Source: Alphaproteobacteria bacterium
GTDB lineage: Bacteria > Pseudomonadota > Alphaproteobacteria > UBA2136 > UBA6156
Assembly (NCBI GenBank): GCA_027489415.1
Contig: JAIXZU010000090.1
Span: forward strand, 1 to 18,742
DNA: 18,742 nt
Reading direction: 5' to 3'
The position numbers were made by a program, and so were the translations under genes. This document shows, one piece after another, positions 1 to 6,705 of this stretch. The stretch's first letter is position 1. Every line of letters begins with the position of its first letter. Under the pieces are notes generated by a model that was not told the DNA's origin, did not search any database, and was given only the letters and a program-made list of their open reading frames with translations.

Positions 1-908
1 ATGGCGGCGCAGAATTCGATGAGCAGGAAGCGTGCTGGGCTTTCGGTAGTGAATAGGAACACCCATGACAGCGGGAAGACCGTGACCATATGGAACAGGG
101 CAAAGCTGGAGAGCGGCGCAAAGGCACCGGCGACGATGTGCCAGCCTTCCTTGCGGATGGTTTCCAGCACTTCGCGGGGTTGGAGTTCGCGGCTATTGAG
201 CATCGTTTCAAATTCCGGCGTGCTGACCATGCGAAGGCGGGCAAACAGGGCCACCACGTTGATGGCGAAGGCGACGAAGAAGGGATAACGCCAGCCCCAG
301 CTGTAGAAGTCCTCCGCGGACAATTTGTGGACGAAGTAGCCGAACAGGGCGCTGGCGACCACGAGGCCGAGCATGGCGCCGAGTTGCGGGATCATCGCGT
401 ACCATCCCTTGCGTTTGGCGGGAGCGAGGATGTTGAGGAGTGAGGCCATACCATCCCATGAACCGCCCCATGCTAGGCCCTGGGCACTGCGGAAGACGGC
501 CAGCAAGGCGGCGGAGGCGAGGCCGACGGTTTCATAGCTGGGCAGGAAGGCGATGACTACGGTGGACGTACCCAGCAGGAACAGGCTTGAGATGAGTTTG
601 ACGTTACGGCCGTAGGTGATTTCAATTTTAGAGAACAGGTAGGTACCGAACGGGCGGGCCATGAAGGCGAGTGGGAAGATCATGAACGAGTAGATCATTC
701 CGGTGAGAGGGTCCGCGAAGGGGAAGACCAGTTTGGGGAAGACCAAGACAGAGGCGATGGCGTATACAAAAAAGTCAAAGAACTCCGAAGTGCGGCCGAT
801 GATGACGCCGACGGCGATGTCCCCGACATCCGTGTGGCCATGCTTCGCGAGAGCGTCGCCTTCCTTATGTGCCTGATTGAATTTTTGTTTCGGTGTTTGC
901 TTTGCCAT
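1..908 (-). CDS. MFS metabolite:H+ symporter, 5' part (cut by window edge)
   Basis: An open frame runs on the complement from an ATG at 908-906 to the left edge without a stop, giving about 302 residues of a protein that is usually near 420-440. Hydrophobic segments alternate regularly. Typical signatures of the metabolite:H+ symporter branch (ProP, ShiA, KgtP relatives) are visible: an ARPFGTYLF stretch near residue 80, where this branch has RPLGG, a YGRN turn just after it, and GWRYPFFVAFA near residue 200, leading to an RLRM...TPEF loop. The first cytoplasmic loop is degenerate compared with the usual GDRxGR, which may matter for substrate or function. A GGAG sits about 9 bases before the ATG. 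The gene is divergent from the cyo operon across a 111-base gap. The substrate cannot be told from sequence. The truncation is due to the window, not biology. Confidence 0.9.
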   Translation of the reverse strand, partial: MAKQTPKQKFNQAHKEGDALAKHGHTDVGDIAVGVIIGRTSEFFDFFVYAIASVLVFPKLVFPFADPLTGMIYSFMIFPLAFMARPFGTYLFSKIEITYGRNVKLISSLFLLGTSTVVIAFLPSYETVGLASAALLAVFRSAQGLAWGGSWDGMASLLNILAPAKRKGWYAMIPQLGAMLGLVVASALFGYFVHKLSAEDFYSWGWRYPFFVAFAINVVALFARLRMVSTPEFETMLNSRELQPREVLETIRKEGWHIVAGAFAPLSSFALFHMVTVFPLSWVFLFTTESPARFLLIEFCAA

Positions 909-1019
909 TTGGGGATGCTCCGGCCACAGTTATTTGAGAATTCGTGTCGTTCACGTCTTCTATTAGGGCGATATTTAGGCTAAATAGGGGCATCGTTCAA
1001 GAGAAACGGATTTTCAAAC
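909..1019. promoter_or_regulatory. Divergent intergenic region between symporter gene and cyoA
   Basis: This 111-base spacer must carry the promoters for both the leftward symporter gene and the rightward cyo operon. The clearest rightward candidate is a TTCACG (950-955) and TATTTA (972-977) pair with 16 bases between them, which is weak. A GAGAAACGGA stretch at about 1001-1010 precedes the cyoA ATG by about 9 bases and may serve as its ribosome-binding site. I see no convincing operator palindrome. Confidence 0.35.
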
Positions 1020-2234
1020 ATGATTAAATTTGTGAAGCACAGCCTTTATGCCGCAGTGGGCCTTTTTGTGGCGGGATGCGAAATGACCGTGCTGGCGCCT
1101 TCCGGTGACATTGCCGCACAACAGCGTGATTTGCTGGTCATTTCCACGTTGCTGATGCTTCTGATTATCATACCCGTGATGTACCTGACGGTGAAGTTTG
1201 CTTGGAAGTACCGCGAAAGCAACACCGAGGCCGAGTATGAGCCGGAGTGGGACCACTCCACCAAACTGGAGCTGGTGATTTGGGCTTGCCCGCTGCTAAT
1301 CATCATATGTTTGGGGGCGCTGACTTGGCTGGGGACGCATTTGCTTGACCCGTACCGCCCGCTAGGACGGATTGATGCCAACCAGCAGATTGCCGCTGAG
1401 GTTAAGCCGCTTGAGGTTCAGGTGGTGGCGCTGGACTGGAAATGGTTGTTCATTTACCCCGAATACGGCATTGCCAGCGTGAACGAGATGGCGGCACCGG
1501 TTGACCGGCCGATTCATTTTAAGATTACCGCTTCCAGCGTAATGAATGCGTTTTACATTCCGGCACTGGCGGGGATGATTTATGCGATGCCTGGGATGGA
1601 AACCAAGTTACATGCGGTGATTAACCGGCCCGGGAATTATGAGGGATTCTCGGCTAACTATAGTGGGGACGGGTTCTCCGGCATGAGGTTCAAGTTCAAG
1701 GGCTATGACCAGACCGGCTTTGATAACTGGGTGGCAAATGTAAAGGCCAACCCGACCCTGCTTGACCGCAACCTGTACCTGACCAAGCTTGAGGTACCCA
1801 GTGAAAACGAGCCCGTGACTTACTATGGTGCGATTGCGCCCGACCTTTACCCAGCCATTTTGAACATGTGCGTTGACCCGAGCAAGATGTGCATGGGCAT
1901 GATGATGGCGATTGATGCCAAGGGTGGGTTGGGGCTGGATGGCGTGCGGCTTTCCGCCCCCCTTGAGTACGACAAATATGAACGGCGTGGCACGGCCGCG
2001 AACGGTGCCCAAAGCACCTTCGTGACCAGCATTTGCGGCCCTGAAGAGCAACTGGCCGGTGCCAATGCGCCGGAAAGCCTGAAGATGCTGCCTGCTATGA
2101 CTGAAATACGTGGCCACGGCCTTGCCATGCCGACGGCAGGCCACGCACTGACCGGCGGCTTTTTGGCCCAAGCCTTCCACCGCATGGGTGAACAGCCCGC
2201 CCGTGGCCCGATGACAGCATTTGAAGGACAATAA
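1020..2234 (+). CDS. cyoA: Ubiquinol oxidase subunit II (lipoprotein)
   Basis: Subunit II of cytochrome bo3-type ubiquinol oxidase, 404 aa. A lipoprotein signal ends in the lipobox VAGC with Cys20. Two membrane spans follow (about 37-60 and 84-107), with the conserved FAWKYRESN between them, then the periplasmic cupredoxin domain (LDWKWLFIYPEYGIA at about 138-152). The CuA-binding cysteines of cytochrome c oxidases are absent: the site reads YSGDGFSGMRF (about 214-224). This identifies a quinol rather than a cytochrome c oxidase. The protein is about 90 residues longer than E. coli CyoA (315 aa). The extra C-terminus holds a Met/Cys-rich patch (about 283-296) with Cys284, Cys291 and Cys339. 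First gene of a tight operon, 3 bases before cyoB. Confidence 0.97.
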   Translation: MIKFVKHSLYAAVGLFVAGCEMTVLAPSGDIAAQQRDLLVISTLLMLLIIIPVMYLTVKFAWKYRESNTEAEYEPEWDHSTKLELVIWACPLLIIICLGALTWLGTHLLDPYRPLGRIDANQQIAAEVKPLEVQVVALDWKWLFIYPEYGIASVNEMAAPVDRPIHFKITASSVMNAFYIPALAGMIYAMPGMETKLHAVINRPGNYEGFSANYSGDGFSGMRFKFKGYDQTGFDNWVANVKANPTLLDRNLYLTKLEVPSENEPVTYYGAIAPDLYPAILNMCVDPSKMCMGMMMAIDAKGGLGLDGVRLSAPLEYDKYERRGTAANGAQSTFVTSICGPEEQLAGANAPESLKMLPAMTEIRGHGLAMPTAGHALTGGFLAQAFHRMGEQPARGPMTAFEGQ

Positions 2235-2237
2235 GAG

Positions 2238-4244
2238 ATGTACGAGACACTACTGCAATTCCTCCCCCTTATTTTCGGACGTTTGACGCTGGATTCGTTC
2301 CCGTTTTATGACCCCATCATTTTAAGCACCTTTATTGTGGTGGCCAGCGGTGGAAGTGCGCTGTTTGCCTGGGTGACCTACAAGCGGCTGTGGGTTTACC
2401 TGTGGAATGAGTGGTTTACGACGGTGGACCATAAGAAAATCGGTATCATGTACATGATTCTGGGCATTGTGATGCTGGTGCGCGGGTTTGCGGATGCGAT
2501 TCTGATGCGGTTGCAGCAGGCGATGGCATTTGGTGGCAGCGAGGGTTACCTGAATGCCCACCACTATGACCAGATTTTTACCGCGCACGGCGTGATTATG
2601 ATCTTCTTCGTGGCGATGCCGCTGGTGACCGGCCTGATGAACTACGTGGTGCCGTTACAGATTGGCGCGCGGGATGTTTCCTTCCCCTTCCTGAACAACT
2701 TCAGTTTCTGGATGACCGTGGCGGGGGCCGTACTGACGATGATTTCCCTGTTTGTGGGAGAGTTTGCGCGCACGGGCTGGCTGGCCTACCCGCCGCTTTC
2801 CGGCAGCACCTACAGCCCCGGTGTGGGGATGGATTACTACTTGTGGGGCTTACAGATAGCGGGGATAGGGACGACCCTTTCCGGCGTGAACCTGATTGCC
2901 ACTATTATTAAAATGCGTGCGCCGGGTATGAAGCTGATGCAGATGCCGGTGTTCACGTGGACCGCGCTGTGCACCAACGTGCTGATTGTGGCGTCCTTCC
3001 CCGTGCTTGCGGCGACACTGGCCCTGCTGACACTTGACCGTTACGTGGGGACCAACTTCTTCACCAACGACTTTGGTGGCAACCCGATGATGTATGTGAA
3101 CCTGATTTGGATTTGGGGCCACCCTGAGGTTTATATTCTCATCCTGCCCATTTTCGGGATTTATTCCGAAGTGGTGGCGACGTTCTGTACCAAGCGGTTG
3201 TTTGGGTATACCTCCATGGTTTATGCGACCGTGGTTATTACGATCCTTTCCTACCTTGTGTGGTTGCACCACTTCTTCACCATGGGGGCGGGTGCGAGTG
3301 TGAACTCCTTCTTCGGGATTACGACGATGATTATCTCGATTCCCACGGGGGCGAAGATCTTCAACTGGTTGTTCACGATGTACAAAGGCCGGATACGGTT
3401 AGAGCTGCCGATGCTGTGGACTATCGCGTTCATGCTGACCTTCGTGATTGGCGGGATGACCGGTGTACTGCTGGCAGTGCCGCCGGCTGACTTCATCCTT
3501 CACAACAGCCTGTTCCTGATTGCGCACTTCCATAACGTGATTATCGGGGGCGTGGTGTTCGGGTTGTTTGCGGGTATCAATTACTGGTTCCCGAAGGCGT
3601 TCGGCTTCAAACTTGACCGTTTCTGGGGGTTGGTGTCCTTCTGGTGCTGGGTAGTTGGTTTCTGGGTCGCGTTCACGCCGCTTTACATTATGGGACTGAT
3701 GGGCGTGACACGGCGGTTGCGCGTGTTTGACGACCCGTCCCTTCAGATATGGTTTGTGATTGCGGCGATTGGGGCCGGGATTATTGCGGTTGGGATTGTG
3801 GCGTTCCTCATTCAGATTTACGTGAGTATCCGTGACCGGGCCAAGCTTGTTGACCGGACTGGCGACCCTTGGAACGGGCGCACGCTGGAGTGGGCGACGT
3901 CCTCCCCCCCGGCTGACTACAACTTTGCCTTCACCCCCGTGGTTTACAGCGGGGACGCTTGGTGGGACATGAAAAAGCATGGTTACCAGCGGCCGCTGAA
4001 AGGGTTCAAGGATATTCATATGCCGGCTAATACGGCGACGGGGGTTATCCTCAGCTTACTGAGTGTCGCGTTCGGTTTCGCGATGGTTTGGTACATGTGG
4101 TGGCTGGCGGTACTGAGCTTTATTGCCATTCTGGCCGTGAGCATTGGGCACACCTTCAACTATAAGCGTGACTTTTACATTAAAGCCGCCGTGGTGGCGA
4201 AAACAGAAGATGCGCGAACCCGATTCCTGAAGGAGGGCTTGTAA
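2238..4244 (+). CDS. cyoB: Ubiquinol oxidase subunit I
   Basis: Catalytic heme-copper subunit, 668 aa, close to E. coli CyoB (663) with a constant offset of +11. Every key residue checked is present. Low-spin heme ligands are His117 and His432. The high-spin heme ligand is His430. CuB ligands are His295, His344 and His345, with the cross-linking Tyr299 in HPEVY. Proton channels have Asp146 (GARD) and Glu297 for the D path and Lys373 (TGAK) for the K path. The quinol site has Arg82, Asp86, His109 and Gln112. It reduces O2 to water while pumping protons in the inner membrane. The start at 2238 follows an AAGAG overlapping the cyoA stop. An intact, functional enzyme is expected. Confidence 0.99.
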   Translation: MYETLLQFLPLIFGRLTLDSFPFYDPIILSTFIVVASGGSALFAWVTYKRLWVYLWNEWFTTVDHKKIGIMYMILGIVMLVRGFADAILMRLQQAMAFGGSEGYLNAHHYDQIFTAHGVIMIFFVAMPLVTGLMNYVVPLQIGARDVSFPFLNNFSFWMTVAGAVLTMISLFVGEFARTGWLAYPPLSGSTYSPGVGMDYYLWGLQIAGIGTTLSGVNLIATIIKMRAPGMKLMQMPVFTWTALCTNVLIVASFPVLAATLALLTLDRYVGTNFFTNDFGGNPMMYVNLIWIWGHPEVYILILPIFGIYSEVVATFCTKRLFGYTSMVYATVVITILSYLVWLHHFFTMGAGASVNSFFGITTMIISIPTGAKIFNWLFTMYKGRIRLELPMLWTIAFMLTFVIGGMTGVLLAVPPADFILHNSLFLIAHFHNVIIGGVVFGLFAGINYWFPKAFGFKLDRFWGLVSFWCWVVGFWVAFTPLYIMGLMGVTRRLRVFDDPSLQIWFVIAAIGAGIIAVGIVAFLIQIYVSIRDRAKLVDRTGDPWNGRTLEWATSSPPADYNFAFTPVVYSGDAWWDMKKHGYQRPLKGFKDIHMPANTATGVILSLLSVAFGFAMVWYMWWLAVLSFIAILAVSIGHTFNYKRDFYIKAAVVAKTEDARTRFLKEGL

Positions 4245-4245
4245 A

Positions 4246-4860
4246 ATGAGTGCCACGCACGCTGCCAACCGGGTTTACCACCTACCGGAAGAGCCCCACC
4301 ACCCTGAGGGCCACAGCACCTACCTTGGTTTCTGGCTTTACCTGATGAGTGACTGCCTGATTTTTGCCATTCTGTTTGCGACCTATGCGGTTGTGGGCGG
4401 GAATTATGCGGCAGGCCCCTCCCCCAAAGACCTGTTTGACCTTGAGCTGGTTGCGCTGAACACCGCGATGTTGCTGCTTTCGAGCATTACCTATGGTTTC
4501 GCGATGCTGGAGATGGTGCGGGGGCGCAAGAAAGCGACGCTGGGGTGGCTGGGCGTGACAGGTTTGTTCGGGCTCGCGTTCCTCTGTATTGAAATTTACG
4601 AGTTTGCGCACCTGATTCACCTTGGCGCCACGCCGCAGCGCAGTGCGTTCCTTTCCGCATTCTTCACCCTTGTGGGGACGCACGGGCTGCACGTGATGTT
4701 CGGGATTATCTGGCTTGTGACACTGATGGTTCAGGTTGGGATGCACGGTTTGACCGCGGCCAACCAGCGCCGGCTGATGTGCTTAAGCTTGTTCTGGCAC
4801 TTCCTTGATATTATTTGGATTGGTGTGTTTACGTTTGTTTACCTGATGGGAGTTTTATAA
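4246..4860 (+). CDS. cyoC: Ubiquinol oxidase subunit III
   Basis: Subunit III of the bo3 oxidase, 204 aa, matching the family length, with five predicted membrane spans. It begins with a short His-rich cytoplasmic tail (EEPHHPEGHSTYLGFWLYLMSD), followed by the conserved LNTAMLLLSS and IEIYEFAHLI segments and the HGLHV motif at about 145-149. The C-terminal WHFLDIIWIGVFTFVYL is a family hallmark. The ATG lies one base after the cyoB stop, with a strong GGAGGG ribosome-binding site inside the end of cyoB, so translation is probably coupled. Confidence 0.97.
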   Translation: MSATHAANRVYHLPEEPHHPEGHSTYLGFWLYLMSDCLIFAILFATYAVVGGNYAAGPSPKDLFDLELVALNTAMLLLSSITYGFAMLEMVRGRKKATLGWLGVTGLFGLAFLCIEIYEFAHLIHLGATPQRSAFLSAFFTLVGTHGLHVMFGIIWLVTLMVQVGMHGLTAANQRRLMCLSLFWHFLDIIWIGVFTFVYLMGVL

Positions 4861-4861
4861 G

Positions 4862-5335
4862 ATGTGTGCCGCTAAAAATTCCGCCGCCAAAGCCCATGAA
4901 CACCACCATGATGATGCTGCGCACGGGACCCTGCGCGGTTACCTGATTGGGTTCTTCCTTGCGGTTAACCTTACGATTGTACCGTTCTGGCTAGTGATGG
5001 CACGGCCGCTGGACGGCGTGTTTGACAGCCATATTCCGGTGGCGATTATTCTGGTTGTGTTCGCTATTCTTCAGATAATTGTGCATATGGTTTACTTTTT
5101 GCACATGCACCCGAGGTCCGAAGGTGGGTGGACGCTGATGGCGCTGTTCTTTACGCTGATATTGGTAATTATTGTGATGTCGGGCTCCATGTGGGTGATG
5201 TACCATTTGCATTCCAACATGATGCCCAGCCATGACATGAGCAAAATGGATGCGACGGGCGAGAGCTGGATACCTTCCCAGCAGCCGTTCCCTGCGGTGG
5301 GCGCGGTTTCCGGCACCGTTCCTGTTGTTGAGTAG
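4862..5335 (+). CDS. cyoD: Ubiquinol oxidase subunit IV
   Basis: Small subunit IV of the bo3 oxidase, 157 aa against about 109 in E. coli. Three membrane spans fit the family (about 25-48, 58-81 and 90-113), with the conserved QIIVHMVYFLHM in the second. Two extras explain the length: a His-rich N-terminal tail (HEHHHDDAAHG) and a C-terminal tail of about 40 residues after MYHLHSN that contains Met and His, then a Pro/Val-rich end. It starts one base after the cyoC stop behind a GGGAG. No cyoE (heme O synthase) follows; a SURF1 gene takes that place. Confidence 0.95.
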   Translation: MCAAKNSAAKAHEHHHDDAAHGTLRGYLIGFFLAVNLTIVPFWLVMARPLDGVFDSHIPVAIILVVFAILQIIVHMVYFLHMHPRSEGGWTLMALFFTLILVIIVMSGSMWVMYHLHSNMMPSHDMSKMDATGESWIPSQQPFPAVGAVSGTVPVVE

Positions 5336-5340
5336 GCCAT

Positions 5341-6015
5341 ATGAAGCGGGCGGTATTTGCCCTTTTCACACTTGTGGCAGCTGCAGGCTTTTTGTGGCTT
5401 GGTGTTTGGCAACTGGAGCGGCGCGCCTGGAAGCTTGAGCTGATAGCCCAGACCGAGGCTAACGTTACTGCCGCGCCCATAGCGCCCCCCCCTGCCCCCG
5501 AGTGGCCGCAAATTTCCGACCGTGATGCCTACAAGGTTTTGAGGATTTCCGGGACCTATTTAAGCGGGCGAGATGCGTTTGTGCTGGCATCCACGAGGCT
5601 TGGGCGCGGATACTGGGTTATGACGCCCTTAAAGGCCGACAGCGGCTTTTACGTGATTGTGAACAGGGGTTTTGTTACTTCTGCCCAGAAAGCCCTTTTA
5701 ACGACGCCTGAGGGCCCTGTGACTGTTGAGGGATTGCTGAGATTGAGCGAGCCCGGCGGGAGTGTGCTTCAGGATAACCAGCCGGCGGCAGGACGGTGGT
5801 TTTCCCGCGATGTAACGGCCATGGCACAAGCTTGGGGATTGAGCCCTGTTGCACCGTATTTTGTGGATGTACGCGATGCCAGCTCGCCACTTCCCGTGGC
5901 TGGGTTGACTGTTATTTCATTCCGAAACAATCACTTACAGTATTCCCTGACTTGGTTTGGGTTGAGTTTGATGTGTTTGCTATGTTGTTTCATTATCCTG
6001 AAAAACAGACGATAA
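5341..6015 (+). CDS. SURF1 family oxidase assembly protein
   Basis: SURF1/Shy1-type assembly factor, 224 aa, which in bacteria helps heme insertion into subunit I of heme-copper oxidases. Two membrane spans bracket a periplasmic domain (about 4-24 and 200-220). Family signatures are clear: LGVWQLERRAWKLELI just after the first span, YKVLRISGTYL, GYWVMTPL, VNRGFVTS, APYFVDV, and the C-terminal FRNNHLQYSLTWFGL. It starts 5 bases after the cyoD stop and is the last gene of the operon, so it is presumably co-transcribed and dedicated to this oxidase. Confidence 0.95.
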   Translation: MKRAVFALFTLVAAAGFLWLGVWQLERRAWKLELIAQTEANVTAAPIAPPPAPEWPQISDRDAYKVLRISGTYLSGRDAFVLASTRLGRGYWVMTPLKADSGFYVIVNRGFVTSAQKALLTTPEGPVTVEGLLRLSEPGGSVLQDNQPAAGRWFSRDVTAMAQAWGLSPVAPYFVDVRDASSPLPVAGLTVISFRNNHLQYSLTWFGLSLMCLLCCFIILKNRR

Positions 6016-6080
6016 CGGTTGATATTTGCCTTCTTTGAATGGGTTATTGTTGGTCCGCGCCGTCTGATTGACTCTAAAAC

Positions 6081-6105
6081 CGGCAGAGTGTTTAAAAATC
6101 TGCCG
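6081..6105. other. 7-bp hairpin after the cyo operon
   Basis: CGGCAGA (6081-6087) pairs perfectly with TCTGCCG (6099-6105) across an 11-base A/T-rich loop. No T tract follows on the plus strand; on the minus strand a short GTTTTAG follows. It could be a weak or factor-dependent end of the cyo transcript, or an mRNA 3' stabiliser. It lies just upstream of the tRNA promoter. Confidence 0.4.
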
Positions 6106-6112
6106 TGATGGC

Positions 6113-6141
6113 TTGACATAAGGCGAGCGCGTGTGCAATTT
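6113..6141 (+). promoter_or_regulatory. Probable tRNA-Gln promoter (-35 clear, -10 weak)
   Basis: A consensus -35 TTGACA lies at 6113-6118, 49 bases before the end of the spacer to the mature tRNA. The -10 position after 17 bases (CAATTT, 6136-6141) is a poor match. A small ACACC/GGTGT hairpin at 6147-6160 would lie in the pre-tRNA leader. Confidence 0.45.
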
Positions 6142-6167
6142 GCGCCCACACCTTAGGGTGTCCCGGT

Positions 6168-6242
6168 TGGGGAGTCGCCAAGTGGTAAGGCAGCTGGTTT
6201 TGGTCCAGCCATACGAGGGTTCGAATCCTTCCTCCCCAGCCA
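6168..6242 (+). tRNA. tRNA-Gln (anticodon TTG)
   Basis: The full cloverleaf can be drawn by eye. The acceptor stem is TGGGGAG (6168-6174) with CTCCCCA (6232-6238), with the weak T1-A72 pair typical of glutamine tRNAs. The D arm is GCC/GGC (6177-6179, 6189-6191). The anticodon stem is GCTGG/CCAGC (6193-6197, 6205-6209), with loop TTTTGGT giving anticodon TTG at 6200-6202. The T arm is GAGGG-TTCGAAT-CCTTC (6215-6231). Discriminator G6239 is followed by an encoded CCA (6240-6242). It reads CAA codons, and CAG by wobble. Confidence 0.98.
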
Positions 6243-6287
6243 ATGTATTTTTGTTAATATTTTCAATCACATAAATAGTAAAAATAG

Positions 6288-6326
6288 TGGCAGCGGATGT
6301 GCAGTTTCACATCTTTGCCATTTTTT
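6288..6326 (+). terminator. Rho-independent terminator of tRNA-Gln
   Basis: TGGC (6288-6291) and GATGTG (6296-6301) pair with CACATC (6308-6313) and GCCA (6317-6320) around a CAGTTT loop, with a small internal loop between the two helices. Six T residues follow directly (6321-6326). It lies 46 bases after the tRNA CCA end, so the tRNA appears to be a single-gene transcript. Confidence 0.8.
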
Positions 6327-6382
6327 CGTGGGTTCGTACATTTCCTCCCCTGACATTATCATGATAGCAGTTTTCAGCCAAT

Positions 6383-6487
6383 TGGCATGGGTGGCCGACT
6401 CTGGAAAGGGACTTGTGCTCTAAACTCAGCAGGGAATGACACTCCCATACCAATACCACATGCCCTATAAAACGGTTAAGACTAAGC
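6383..6487 (+). repeat. Left copy of degenerate non-coding repeat flanking the cluster
   Basis: The block contains TGGCATG (6383-6389), CTCCCAT (6442-6448) and ACGGTTAA...CTAA (6472-6485), which recur in the same order and orientation at 12082-12168 on the other side of the cluster. The segment 6432-6452 matches 12013-12033 at 17 of 21 positions by eye. TTGGCATGGG (6382-6391) is also a 9-of-10 inverted match to CCCATACCAA (6444-6453). Identity between anchors is low, so an old or chance relationship remains possible. Confidence 0.4.
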
Positions 6488-6500
6488 TTTTGAGATAATG

Positions 6501-6539
6501 GCAGGTTATGGATTGTGATCATTTCGGTTCATAGCCTGC
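6501..6539 (+). promoter_or_regulatory. Imperfect 12-bp hairpin in the operon leader
   Basis: GCAGGTTATGGA (6501-6512) pairs with TTCATAGCCTGC (6528-6539) over 12 positions including two G-T pairs, with a 15-base loop containing TGATCA. No T tract follows, so a simple terminator is unlikely. It could be a protein-binding dyad or an RNA element, depending on where transcription starts. Confidence 0.4.
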
Positions 6540-6628
6540 TAAACACCTCACTACCACATAATCAAATCCTTCATAAATGCAAATAGTAATTATGCACTAT
6601 AATATATAAATAATTCATGTATTCAATA

Positions 6629-6656
6629 TTGACTTTAACCTGAGATTGGATACAGA
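6629..6656 (+). promoter_or_regulatory. Possible promoter of six-gene operon
   Basis: TTGACT (6629-6634, 5 of 6 to the -35 consensus) is followed after 16 bases by TACAGA (6651-6656, about 3 of 6 to the -10). The start site would fall about 40 bases before the first ATG. The -10 is weak, so the call is tentative. Confidence 0.35.
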
Positions 6657-6705
6657 CTTGGGTCCGAAATATAAATCTGACAGAGATAATTATTAAGGGC
6701 TAACC

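Larger units (their letters stand above)
6327..6705. other. Gene-free AT-rich leader upstream of six-gene operon
   Basis: No credible gene is seen in these 379 bases on either strand. The stretch becomes very AT-rich from about 6540 to 6640. It contains the repeat-like module (6383-6487), an imperfect hairpin (6501-6539), a possible promoter (6629-6656), and an AAGGG ribosome-binding site 7 bases before the ATG of the first operon gene. It probably holds the control region of the cluster. Confidence 0.6.

Noticed and set aside
1..471. Small open frames on both strands at the left edge
   Set aside because: They are shadows of the leftward symporter gene, whose continuous frame from 908 to the edge has clear family motifs and membrane periodicity.
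1608..2231. 207-codon open frame on the minus strand under cyoA
   Set aside because: It lies wholly inside cyoA, has no recognisable motif, and its His/Arg/Gly-rich translation is typical of antisense to a G-rich coding strand.
3399..4019. 206-codon minus-strand open frame under cyoB
   Set aside because: Composition is dominated by His, Pro, Arg and Asn, as expected for the antisense of a membrane protein gene; cyoB is unambiguous.
6560..6620. Possible dif (XerCD) site around TTATGCAC
   Set aside because: Only one half-site is suggestive; the partner arm is 13 bases away instead of 6 and does not match.
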